From Collinsella sp. (GTDB lineage: Bacteria; Actinomycetota; Coriobacteriia; Coriobacteriales; Coriobacteriaceae), in NCBI GenBank assembly GCA_019414645.1, contig DXLP01000017.1, positions 1 through 56,787 on the forward strand: a DNA stretch of 56,787 nucleotides, in the 5' to 3' direction. A model generated the notes under the pieces. The model worked only from the letters and a program-made list of their open reading frames with translations, did no database searches and had not been told where the DNA came from. Both the position numbers and the translations under genes were made by a program. Shown here in pieces: positions 50,461 to 56,787 of the stretch; the first letter of the stretch is position 1; every line of letters starts with the position of its first letter.

Positions 50461-53292
50461 GTGCGAATTGACGTATACACGTGGCAGGACGCCTACGTAT
50501 CGACAATCGGCCCCGAGGAGCTGCTCTCCCTCACCCATACCGACGAGCTCAACGGCGAGGACAGCGTGGACATCGTCACGACCTTCGCGCTCAAGCAGGG
50601 CTACCGCCTCGTGTGGGCCGACCGCCTCGGCAAGGTCCACGAGCACGTCTGCCAAGACCCCAAGGGCCTCCACGCCGGAGGCGATACGGTCTACACGGAC
50701 ACGGCTATCAACTCAATCTGCGAGACGTACGGCGACTATATCGAGGACAAGCGCCCCTACGGCTACGGCTTCTTGCAGGCGCTGAATGTCTGCCTTGGGC
50801 CGACCCGCTGGACCGCCGGAAAGGTCGACCGGACCGGCACCGTCGACAAGGGCCTGACCTTCTACCACACCTCGGCGCGCGAGGCGCTCCAGTCAATCTT
50901 GGAATGCGGCGGCGAGCTTGAGACTGAAATCACCGTATCCGGCGGAAAGGTGACCTCTCGCAGGGTGGGCATCCGCTCGCACCGAGGCGCGAAGGGCGGC
51001 CACCGCCGGTTCACCTACACCAAGGACCTGGCATCCGTCTCCCGCACCGAGCACTACGGGGCGATCACCGCCTGCTACGGCTACGGCAAGGGAATCGAGA
51101 CCGACACGGGCGGCTACGGGCGCAAGCTGACGTTCGGCGACATCAACAACGGCAAGAACTACGTGGAGGATGCGACCGCGCTCAGGCTGTACGGGCGACC
51201 CGACGGCAGGGGCGGGCGCGCGCACGTGTTCGGACAATATGAAAATTCAAATTGCGAGGACGCGGCAACCCTGCTCGCCGAGACCCGCGCATACCTCGAC
51301 TCCCGCAAGGAGCCGGGAATGACCTACGAGGCCGACGCCGTCGACCTCATGCAGTTCGGGCGCGACTGGGAGGGCGTCGCCGTGGGCGACGACGTGCAGA
51401 TCGTCGACACGTGCTTCTCGCCGGCGCTGCGCTGCGAGGGCCGCGTGACCAAGCTCGTGACCGACGAGCTCGGGGGCGCCATGCGCGTGACGCTCGGCAA
51501 CATAACCGAGACCATGACGGACATGTGGCTGTCGCAGCAGCAGAAGCTGTCGAGCCTGTCCAAGCGCTCGTCCAGCTGGGACGTGGCGGCATCCACGCCG
51601 CCGTCGTACCTCCAGCAGGTCATGGACAGCATGAATGCGCAGTTCAACCTCGCGGGCAACAGCTACGTCCACACGAGCTTCGAGCGCGGCCTGATCTTCG
51701 GCTCCGTGCCCCTCGACGCGGACGGCCGCTCGACGACCGGCGACGGCATGGCCATGCAGCTGTGCTCCCAGGGCTTCCGCATCGCCGACGGCTGCAAGGC
51801 GGACGGCTCGTGGGACTGGCACACATTCGGAACGGGAAAGGGCTTCTTCGCCGAGTTCATCTGCTTTGGCACGATGCTCGGCGACTTGATCAAGGCCGGC
51901 ACCATTCAGGACAAATCGGGCAAGAACTATTGGAACCTCGACGAGAGTGAGGTCCATCTAGGCCCCGGCGCCAAGCTCGACGGCAAGGACATCGCGACGA
52001 CGAACACCGTGGTCAAGTCGACCGTGAAGCTCTACGCGAAGAATCAGTCCGACAGCGTGCCACCAATTAATGCACAGAACCCAGAGCTGGGATGGTCCGA
52101 GGACCTCCCGCAATGGTCGAACGGATACTTCGTCTGGTCGATGGAGCGCGTCACCTACGGCGACGGCAGCGTCACCCACACGGCGCCGGTGCTGGAGGCC
52201 GCGTACAACAAGGCCTACCAGAGCGCACACGACCTCACAGGCTCGCTCAATGGCCTCGACACGACGGTGCAGGACCTCGCCAAAGACGGTGTGGTGACCG
52301 AGGCGGAGAAGGCGGCGGTCAAGAAGGCCAAGCAGGACGTGGACAAGGAGCGCGAGGAGCTCACGAGCCAGTACAACGCGCTGAAGTCGAACAAGGCCCT
52401 CAGTGCCCAGTTCCTCTCGTCCGTCCTCGGCCCCCGCTACACCAAGGCCTTCGGCACGACCGACGAGGGCGGCACGTACGGCGCCTACGCCGACAAGGTC
52501 GACAAGGTGCTCATGTGCAAGACCGCCGAGGAGCTCAAGGCCGCCATGTACGAGTACGACGCGGCCTACGGAGCCTACTCGAGCGCGGTCAAGGACTACG
52601 CCGATGCCGCGACCGGGGCGCGCCACGCCATCGAGCAGAAGAACGCGTCGGACTACGCCGACGGCATCCTTAGCGCCTACGACGAGCAGATGGACCAGAA
52701 GGCCATCTTCGACCGCCTGACCAACGGCGGCGCCGAGCAGGGCCTCTACATGAGCAACAACAGGGTCTACCTCAACGCGAGCTACGTGGCCACCGGTACC
52801 ATCGCCGACGCCAAGGGCCGGAACACGTGGAACCTCAAGGAAGGCGTGCTGACGACCAACTACATGACGGCGAAGAACATCACGGCGACCGGAAGCTTCA
52901 CCGGTGGAAACCGCAGCAGCGGGTACGCCATGGAACTCGACTCGAGCGGGAAGCTGGCTGGGTTCAAGGACGGCACGCAGTACGGATACATCGAATGCTC
53001 CTCAACGTCACATGACATCGACAATCCGTCGATTATCTACCACGGACTGCAGCTGCAGGGACAGGGCGTCGTGCGAGTCTCGACCCCGAGGCTCAGTGTG
53101 AGCGGCAGCGCCGACACGAGCGTCACGACGTGGTCGGGCCTGACGACCAAGGTCGGAGCGGCATACCATCCGCTTTACACGGAGAACGGCAAGAAATATT
53201 TCAACGACCAGTCCCAGACATCGTCGGTGCTCGAGTTCAAGAACGGCCTGCTGATCGGCGTGTCGACCATGCCGTCCGGGTGGAGCGGATAA
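50461..53292 (+). CDS. Tail tip / tail-associated protein (Tal-like)
   Basis: A 943-residue protein. The first 370 residues match the prophage tail (Tal/gp27-like) domain: SLTHTDELNGEDSVDIVTTF, HEHVCQD, TYEADAVDLMQFGRDWEG. The middle has a coiled coil (EKAAVKKAKQDVDKEREELT). The C-terminal beta region (from about residue 760) has GTIADAKGRNTWNLKEG repeats, resembling IQDKSGKNYWNLDESEV near residue 485, a repeat seen in structural fibres. GTG start directly after the Dit stop. It forms the trimeric spike and leads toward host adhesion proteins. Confidence 0.82.
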   Translation: MRIDVYTWQDAYVSTIGPEELLSLTHTDELNGEDSVDIVTTFALKQGYRLVWADRLGKVHEHVCQDPKGLHAGGDTVYTDTAINSICETYGDYIEDKRPYGYGFLQALNVCLGPTRWTAGKVDRTGTVDKGLTFYHTSAREALQSILECGGELETEITVSGGKVTSRRVGIRSHRGAKGGHRRFTYTKDLASVSRTEHYGAITACYGYGKGIETDTGGYGRKLTFGDINNGKNYVEDATALRLYGRPDGRGGRAHVFGQYENSNCEDAATLLAETRAYLDSRKEPGMTYEADAVDLMQFGRDWEGVAVGDDVQIVDTCFSPALRCEGRVTKLVTDELGGAMRVTLGNITETMTDMWLSQQQKLSSLSKRSSSWDVAASTPPSYLQQVMDSMNAQFNLAGNSYVHTSFERGLIFGSVPLDADGRSTTGDGMAMQLCSQGFRIADGCKADGSWDWHTFGTGKGFFAEFICFGTMLGDLIKAGTIQDKSGKNYWNLDESEVHLGPGAKLDGKDIATTNTVVKSTVKLYAKNQSDSVPPINAQNPELGWSEDLPQWSNGYFVWSMERVTYGDGSVTHTAPVLEAAYNKAYQSAHDLTGSLNGLDTTVQDLAKDGVVTEAEKAAVKKAKQDVDKEREELTSQYNALKSNKALSAQFLSSVLGPRYTKAFGTTDEGGTYGAYADKVDKVLMCKTAEELKAAMYEYDAAYGAYSSAVKDYADAATGARHAIEQKNASDYADGILSAYDEQMDQKAIFDRLTNGGAEQGLYMSNNRVYLNASYVATGTIADAKGRNTWNLKEGVLTTNYMTAKNITATGSFTGGNRSSGYAMELDSSGKLAGFKDGTQYGYIECSSTSHDIDNPSIIYHGLQLQGQGVVRVSTPRLSVSGSADTSVTTWSGLTTKVGAAYHPLYTENGKKYFNDQSQTSSVLEFKNGLLIGVSTMPSGWSG

Positions 53293-53295
53293 GAG

Positions 53296-53712
53296 ATGAA
53301 AGGACAAGAAGGAATGGAAGCAAGCAAGAAAATCGTCGTGGGCTACGCCGTCCACGACATCATCGGAAACAACGAACAGTGCCTGACGGAGTACGACCCG
53401 GACGTGCTCCGGCGCGCCGAGGACGCCGGACTCATATTTGTCGCCCAGTACGACGACGGCTCGCGCGAGGTCGTCAAGGCCGCGGACGTCCGCAAGCCAG
53501 ACCCCACGGTCAACGGCATCCCGCTGGCGACCGCCGGGTACGTCGACAAGCGCACGGCTGCCACCGTGGCGTGCTTCGATGCGCTCTCGGCCATCGTCGA
53601 CCCGCAGCCAGCCACGGCCGACGAGACGGGGGAGGGGACTGAGGCCGTCGACCCGGTCGAGGCCTTCAGGTCCGCGCTCGCCGCCCTCAAGGCGCTGGAG
53701 GCCACGGAATGA
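53296..53712 (+). CDS. Hypothetical tail-region protein (138 residues)
   Basis: KKIVVGYAVHDIIGNNEQCL at the N-terminus, acidic and Ala-rich C-terminus (AFRSALAALKALEA). Sits between Tal and the BppU-like gene, so probably structural. ATG at 53296 or 53314. Confidence 0.55.
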   Translation: MKGQEGMEASKKIVVGYAVHDIIGNNEQCLTEYDPDVLRRAEDAGLIFVAQYDDGSREVVKAADVRKPDPTVNGIPLATAGYVDKRTAATVACFDALSAIVDPQPATADETGEGTEAVDPVEAFRSALAALKALEATE

Positions 53713-54446
53713 TCAACCACGCCATATCACTCGACATGCGCAAGCGCCCGGGCACCGTCCCGCAGCGCGTCACCGTGCGTCGGGGCGAGACCCAGACCCA
53801 GCGGGTGACCGCGACACTCACCACGGACGGCGCCGCCTACACGCCGACCTACCAGTCAGCGCGCCTGTGCGTGCTCCATTCCGACGGCACGTGGGCTCGC
53901 TGTGCCGCCACCGTCGGCACGGTATCGGTGAGCGCCACGCTGGCGCCGGAGGCCGTCAACGGCACCGGCAGGTGCAGGCTGGCATACTTCGAGTTCTACA
54001 GCGCCAACGGGGCCTCCGAGACGACCGAGGACTTCGCGCTCGTCATCCTGGGAAATGTGGACGGGACAACAGGGCCTGCCGTCAGCTACGACCAGGAGCT
54101 CGACGAGCTCTATAGGAAGTGGAGCACTGAGCTATCTCGGCTCGGTCAATCCGCGTTCGATGCGGCATCCGCCGCTAGCGGTGCGGCGTCGAGGGCCGAT
54201 GCGGCGGCAAGCGCGGCATTGCAGATCGCGAACGCGGCGGCGCAGGGCGCCGCCGGCGAGTCCGACATCGCCGAGCTGCGCCGCCAGAACGGCAAGCTCG
54301 CGACGATGCTCGCCGACGCGACAGACAAGTTCATCTACATGGACGGCACGGTCTACTGCCCTGCCGGCAAGGCGTCGGTATCCGGGGACACGGTGACGTT
54401 CGGCAGCACGTGCTCGGTATCGGGCAGCACGGTAACCCTTTCCTAA
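53709..54446 (+). CDS. BppU-like baseplate / fibre anchor protein
   Basis: 245 residues. Residues 1-125 form a beta domain (PQRVTVRRGETQTQRVTATL, CRLAYFEFYSANGASETTED) like the N-terminal domain of baseplate upper proteins. A coiled coil follows (SRADAAASAALQIANAAAQG, ELRRQNGKLATML), then a beta tail. Such proteins hold receptor-binding proteins at the tail tip. The DGR target gene follows nine bases later with AAGGAGGATAA. Confidence 0.7.
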   Translation: MINHAISLDMRKRPGTVPQRVTVRRGETQTQRVTATLTTDGAAYTPTYQSARLCVLHSDGTWARCAATVGTVSVSATLAPEAVNGTGRCRLAYFEFYSANGASETTEDFALVILGNVDGTTGPAVSYDQELDELYRKWSTELSRLGQSAFDAASAASGAASRADAAASAALQIANAAAQGAAGESDIAELRRQNGKLATMLADATDKFIYMDGTVYCPAGKASVSGDTVTFGSTCSVSGSTVTLS

Positions 54447-54455
54447 GGAGGATAA

Positions 54456-55364
54456 ATGGCAAATGCAAAGACGCTGGTCGTAGGCGGCCAGCCGCTCAAC
54501 GTCATCGACGATACCGCGCGCAGCAACGCGCAGACGGCGCTCAACAACGCCGAGTACAACCGCCAGGGCCAAATCGGCAAGTACGGCGGGCAGAACATCG
54601 CCACCATCCTGGCGGGAGAGATCGGCAGCGGCAGCGTGTACGACGCGCTGCATAAGCGCATCGCCGCCGCGAACTTCGCAGGCCTGCGCGTGAGCGACTA
54701 CCTGGACGTGCCCCTCGTGAGCGCATCCGCCGTCGCCGCCCAGCAGTCCGTGCGCTTCCTGCTGGCGCACATCGACCCGTACCTTTACTGCGGCGACAAC
54801 AGCAAAGGCCACCACATCGCCTTCGTGGCCTCCGCGCCCATCGCCGTGGCCAAGACCGTGACCGGCGTTGCCAACGACAGCTTCCTGATGTGGAACACGA
54901 CCAACACGAACCAGGGCACCGCCGACCAGAAATGCCCCTACCCCAACAGCAACCTCAAGGCGTGGGAGACGGCCTTCGAGGCGTGCCTGCCCGAGGGGCT
55001 GACCAAGTACCTGCTGACCCAGCGCGTCCTGCTTGAGGAGCGTTACAGCGCCAGCGGCGCGCTCAACGACTCCAACTCGTGGAGCTGGCAGGATATCGGC
55101 AAGGTGTTCTCGCTGTCCGAGATGGAGGTGTACGGCTGCCCCGTGTGGGGGACGAAGGGCTACAGCGTGGGCTTCGACTGCCAGTGGGACCTGTTCCGCG
55201 ACACCGCGCACCGAATCAACGGAAGTCGGTGCACTTGGTGGTTGCGTTCCGTCATGGGTGGCTCCTCGTCCGACGTGTGCTGCGTCAGCTACAACGGCAA
55301 TGCCGGCTGCAATTCGGCGACGCACGTCTGGGTTCGCCCCCGCCCCGGCTTCCTCGTCGGCTAG
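54456..55364 (+). CDS. DGR target protein: tail-tip protein with variable DUF6273/C-type-lectin-like C-terminus
   Basis: 302 residues. The N-terminal ~100 residues (NVIDDTARSNAQTALNNAEY, RVSDYLDVPL) probably attach it to the tail. The rest matches DUF6273, with FSLSEMEVYG, WDLFRDTAHRI and the C-terminal TWWLRSVMGG...VWVRPRPGFLVG. This is the W-W-L-R-S to R-P-x-F pattern of the formylglycine-like C-type lectin folds used by DGR targets. Residues 257-299 are the variable region; changed codons affect residues 257, 259, 260, 273, 278, 279, 284, 285 and 290. It likely binds host receptors. Confidence 0.88.
   Translation: MANAKTLVVGGQPLNVIDDTARSNAQTALNNAEYNRQGQIGKYGGQNIATILAGEIGSGSVYDALHKRIAAANFAGLRVSDYLDVPLVSASAVAAQQSVRFLLAHIDPYLYCGDNSKGHHIAFVASAPIAVAKTVTGVANDSFLMWNTTNTNQGTADQKCPYPNSNLKAWETAFEACLPEGLTKYLLTQRVLLEERYSASGALNDSNSWSWQDIGKVFSLSEMEVYGCPVWGTKGYSVGFDCQWDLFRDTAHRINGSRCTWWLRSVMGGSSSDVCCVSYNGNAGCNSATHVWVRPRPGFLVG
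55225..55353 (+). repeat. DGR variable repeat (VR), 129 bp
   Basis: Aligns with TR at a constant offset of 738 bases, with no gaps. Eleven differences, at 55225, 55231, 55234, 55272, 55288, 55290, 55305, 55306, 55309, 55323 and 55349, all opposite an A in TR. Seven are A to G, three A to C and one A to T. The last 29 bases are nearly free of A, with a 24-base identical block (55325-55348) that would serve as the initiation-of-homing part. Confidence 0.96.
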
Positions 55365-55392
55365 CCAGCCGAGTGCTCTATACTCTGCTTTT

Positions 55393-55417
55393 AGGCGACC
55401 GCCTTGCGCGGTCGCCT
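55393..55417 (+). repeat. Hairpin/cruciform after VR
   Basis: AGGCGACCGC (55393-55402) and GCGGTCGCCT (55408-55417) form a perfect ten-base stem with loop CTTGC, 39 bases beyond the end of VR. Hairpins at this place help target recognition in known DGRs. Confidence 0.75.
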
Positions 55418-55420
55418 CCT

Positions 55421-55443
55421 GCCCGCGAAGCGGGCCGTTTTTT
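55421..55443 (+). terminator. Terminator-like hairpin after the target gene
   Basis: GCCCGC, loop GAA, GCGGGC (55421-55435), then CG and six Ts (55438-55443). Probably ends target-gene transcription, so avd may be expressed at a lower level or from another promoter. Confidence 0.7.
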
Positions 55444-55468
55444 CCGCCAGTTTCCCCAGGAGGTGCAC

Positions 55469-55939
55469 GTGAGCGGCGTCTACCAGCGCAACCGCGAGGT
55501 GTCCGAGTACAAGTTCTTCACACAGGCCATCGCCATCCGCGTGGAGGTCAACAAGCTGATGGCGTCCTCCTCAGTAGTGCCCAAGGCCTACAGGCTGCTG
55601 AACGCGGTGCCGACCGTGGAGACGGCGCGCAGCATCGTGTACAACGTCAACCGCGCCGACTGCTTCTACCCCAACACCTCGTTCAACGCGCTGGAGAGGA
55701 AACGCTACCTGACGCTGGCCATAGCTGACTGCGAGCAGCTGATGCTGGACATGCAGTGCCTCATGGATATCGGCCTGCCCGTGAACGCCAACCGCTTCGA
55801 GGAGCTGGCGGGAATGGTCGAGGAGGAGATCAAGCTGCTGAAGGGCGCACGCAAGAACGTGCGCGTGACGGGCAAGAAGTCCACCGAGGAGCGCATAGCC
55901 GAGGCCGAGGCCGAGCTAGAGCGCCTGCGTTCGCTATAA
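55469..55939 (+). CDS. avd: DGR accessory variability determinant (Avd-like)
   Basis: 156 residues, a basic four-helix-bundle type protein: VSEYKFFTQAIAIRVEVNKL, VPKAYRLLNAVPTVETARSI, NALERKRYLTLAIADCEQLM, RFEELAGMVEEEIKLLKGAR. Avd forms a pentamer that binds the reverse transcriptase and the TR RNA and is required for mutagenic cDNA synthesis. The GTG at 55469 is chosen because AGGAGG ends five bases upstream; the larger open frame is an overlap of the target gene. It ends 24 bases before TR, as expected for a DGR. Confidence 0.85.
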   Translation: MSGVYQRNREVSEYKFFTQAIAIRVEVNKLMASSSVVPKAYRLLNAVPTVETARSIVYNVNRADCFYPNTSFNALERKRYLTLAIADCEQLMLDMQCLMDIGLPVNANRFEELAGMVEEEIKLLKGARKNVRVTGKKSTEERIAEAEAELERLRSL

Positions 55940-55940
55940 T
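55935..55940 (+). promoter_or_regulatory. TATAAT box just upstream of TR
   Basis: A perfect -10 sequence overlaps the avd stop, in a very GC-rich setting. It could start the TR RNA about 16 bases before TR. No -35 match is present at 16-18 bases. Confidence 0.35.
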
Positions 55941-55962
55941 GGGCAGCGGTCGCGCCTTGTTT

Positions 55963-56091
55963 ATCGGTACAATTGGTGGTTGCGTTCCGTCATGGGTGGC
56001 TCCTCGTCCAACGTGTGCTGCGTCAACAACAACGGCAATGCCAACTACAATTCGGCGACGAACGTCTGGGTTCGCCCCCGCCCCGGATTCC
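55963..56091 (+). repeat. DGR template repeat (TR), 129 bp
   Basis: Non-coding template copied by the reverse transcriptase into VR. It has 24 adenines; 11 are changed in VR and 13 are not, while none of the 105 other bases differs. Read in the VR frame it offers AAC, AAT and TAC codons at the exposed positions, the typical design in which A mutation reaches many residues without making stop codons from AAY. The 3' end diverges from VR at 56092. Confidence 0.96.
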
Positions 56092-56303
56092 CTTACTGCC
56101 AGACCGAGTAGGCCCCAGGGCCGAAAGCAGAGCGCGGAGAGGAAGGAAGGCGCGACCATCGGGCATGCGCCCGTAAATACGCACCCCGCGAGGGTGGCCG
56201 GACGCTGCTTGCATGGCGCGGCGCTCCGTGGCTTCGCCGCGTTTCATGGCCATACCTCAAGCGGCTGTCAGAGCCACATTGCAAGCCGTGCGGGGTGCTC
56301 TCT
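56092..56303 (+). other. TR to reverse transcriptase spacer
   Basis: 212 bases with no credible gene. In known DGRs this spacer RNA is needed to prime and position cDNA synthesis. It is very GC-rich with several possible stems; none was singled out. Confidence 0.4.
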
Positions 56304-56787
56304 ATGAACTCAGAGCAAAGAAGGGCCGCACGCCGCAAGCGCCGCGAGGAGAAGCGGGCCAAGGCAAAGGCCGAGCGCGTCAAGGCGTGCACGCTTGAGA
56401 CCGTGGCCGACCTTAACAGCCTGTGCAAGGCTTCAAAGCAGGCCGCGCGGGGCGTCATGTGGAAGTCGTCCACGCAGAGGTACATGAGAAGCTACCTGCG
56501 CAACGCCGTCCTGTCCCGCCGCGACCTTTTGGAGGGCCGCGACATATGCCGGGGCTTCATACGGTTCGACCTATGGGAGCGCGGCAAGCTGAGGCATATC
56601 AGCGCCGTGCACTTCCCCGAGCGCGTGGTGCAGAAGTCGCTGTCGCAGAACGCGCTCGTGCCCGCGATCGTGCCCACCCTCATAGCCGCGAACTCCGCGA
56701 ACATAAAGGGGCGCGGCACCGACTACGCCCTGAAGCTGCTCAAGCGCCACCTGGCCGACCACTGGCGGCGGCATGGGCGCGAGGGCT
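56304..56787 (+). CDS. DGR reverse transcriptase, N-terminal part (cut by window end)
   Basis: The frame from the ATG at 56304 stays open to the last base, 161 codons. A basic start (RRAARRKRREEKRAKAKAER) is followed by the early reverse-transcriptase region of DGR/group-II-like enzymes: YMRSYLRNAVLSRRDLLEGR, KLRHISAVHFPERVVQKSL with the family's R-x-V-Q-x-x-L, then IAANSANIKGRGTDYALKLL, the conserved N-S-x-x-x-x-G-R-G-T-x-x-A motif. The catalytic Y-x-D-D block should lie about 60-100 codons beyond the edge. It would copy TR RNA with adenine-directed errors. A GTG three codons earlier is an alternative start. Confidence 0.9.
   Translation, partial: MNSEQRRAARRKRREEKRAKAKAERVKACTLETVADLNSLCKASKQAARGVMWKSSTQRYMRSYLRNAVLSRRDLLEGRDICRGFIRFDLWERGKLRHISAVHFPERVVQKSLSQNALVPAIVPTLIAANSANIKGRGTDYALKLLKRHLADHWRRHGREG

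Larger units (their letters stand above)
54456..56787 (+). other. Diversity-generating retroelement (target-VR, avd, TR, reverse transcriptase)
   Basis: The order target with VR, hairpins, Avd, TR, reverse transcriptase is the same as in the Bordetella phage BPP-1 element. VR and TR are equal in length and differ only at TR adenines. All parts are on one strand within 2.3 kb, and only the 3' part of the reverse transcriptase gene is outside the window. Confidence 0.93.

Noticed and set aside
55079..55939. A 286-residue protein covering the end of the target gene and avd
   Set aside because: Its first 130 codons are an out-of-frame reading of the target gene; the GTG at 55469 with AGGAGG gives a normal Avd length.
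55756..56307. Open frames running across TR
   Set aside because: TR of a DGR is non-coding; these frames have no family resemblance except the VR-like stretch itself, which is explained by the repeat.

Overview
The window looks like the chromosome of a high-GC actinobacterium of the class Coriobacteriia, most likely Collinsella or a close relative. This is inferred from the very high GC of the housekeeping genes, the fused RmlC-RmlD and AroE-AroK enzymes, and the style of the prophage genes. No rRNA is present to confirm it. Layout: (A) 1-1505 is insertion-sequence debris: an IS256-type transposase start cut by an IS21-type element, whose istA is itself cut by a second IS21-type end. (B) 1744-15345 is a cell-surface polysaccharide locus. 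It holds a DUF2142 membrane protein and a double-domain GT2 glycosyltransferase, both AT-rich. Very GC-rich dTDP-L-rhamnose genes follow (rfbA, rfbB, and an rmlC-rmlD fusion), interrupted by a DUF4869/ATPase gene pair. Then come a polyprenyl-phosphate glycosyltransferase, a Wzm/Wzt-type ABC exporter, tRNA-Arg(TCT) and a membrane acyltransferase. Together these suggest a rhamnose-containing glycan that is built in the cytoplasm and exported by the ABC transporter. (C) 15412-23899 (minus strand) is a compact shikimate/aromatic amino acid operon in the order aroF, tyrA, aroB, aroA, aroC, pheA, aroE-aroK, aroQ. It is preceded by a leader with a terminator-like hairpin. (D) From 24102 to the right edge is a siphovirus-type prophage integrated in tRNA-Arg(CCG).  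The prophage starts with a large serine recombinase whose 3' end runs antisense into the tRNA. A repressor/Cro-like switch with three CCTAA-N6-TTAGG operators follows. Next is a dense early operon: DUF1351 protein, ERF annealing protein, SSB, a DUF6291 replication protein with internal iteron-like repeats, many small Cys-rich proteins, and a DNA methyltransferase broken at a G10 tract. The late genes run in the usual order: HNH nuclease, terS, terL, portal, MuF-like protein with a nuclease-like C-terminal domain, scaffold, capsid, connectors, tail tube, tail chaperones with an A AAA AAC frameshift site, tape measure, Dit, Tal and baseplate proteins.  The standout is at the right end, 54456-56787: a complete-looking diversity-generating retroelement (DGR) except that its reverse transcriptase runs off the window. 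It consists of a DUF6273-like target protein with a variable repeat (VR, 55225-55353), two hairpins, an Avd-type accessory protein, a template repeat (TR, 55963-56091) and the N-terminal 161 codons of the reverse transcriptase. VR and TR are both 129 bp, align without gaps and differ at 11 positions, and every one of the 11 is an adenine in TR. This is the signature of adenine-specific mutagenic retrohoming. Its place after the tail-tip genes suggests the prophage diversifies a receptor-binding protein.
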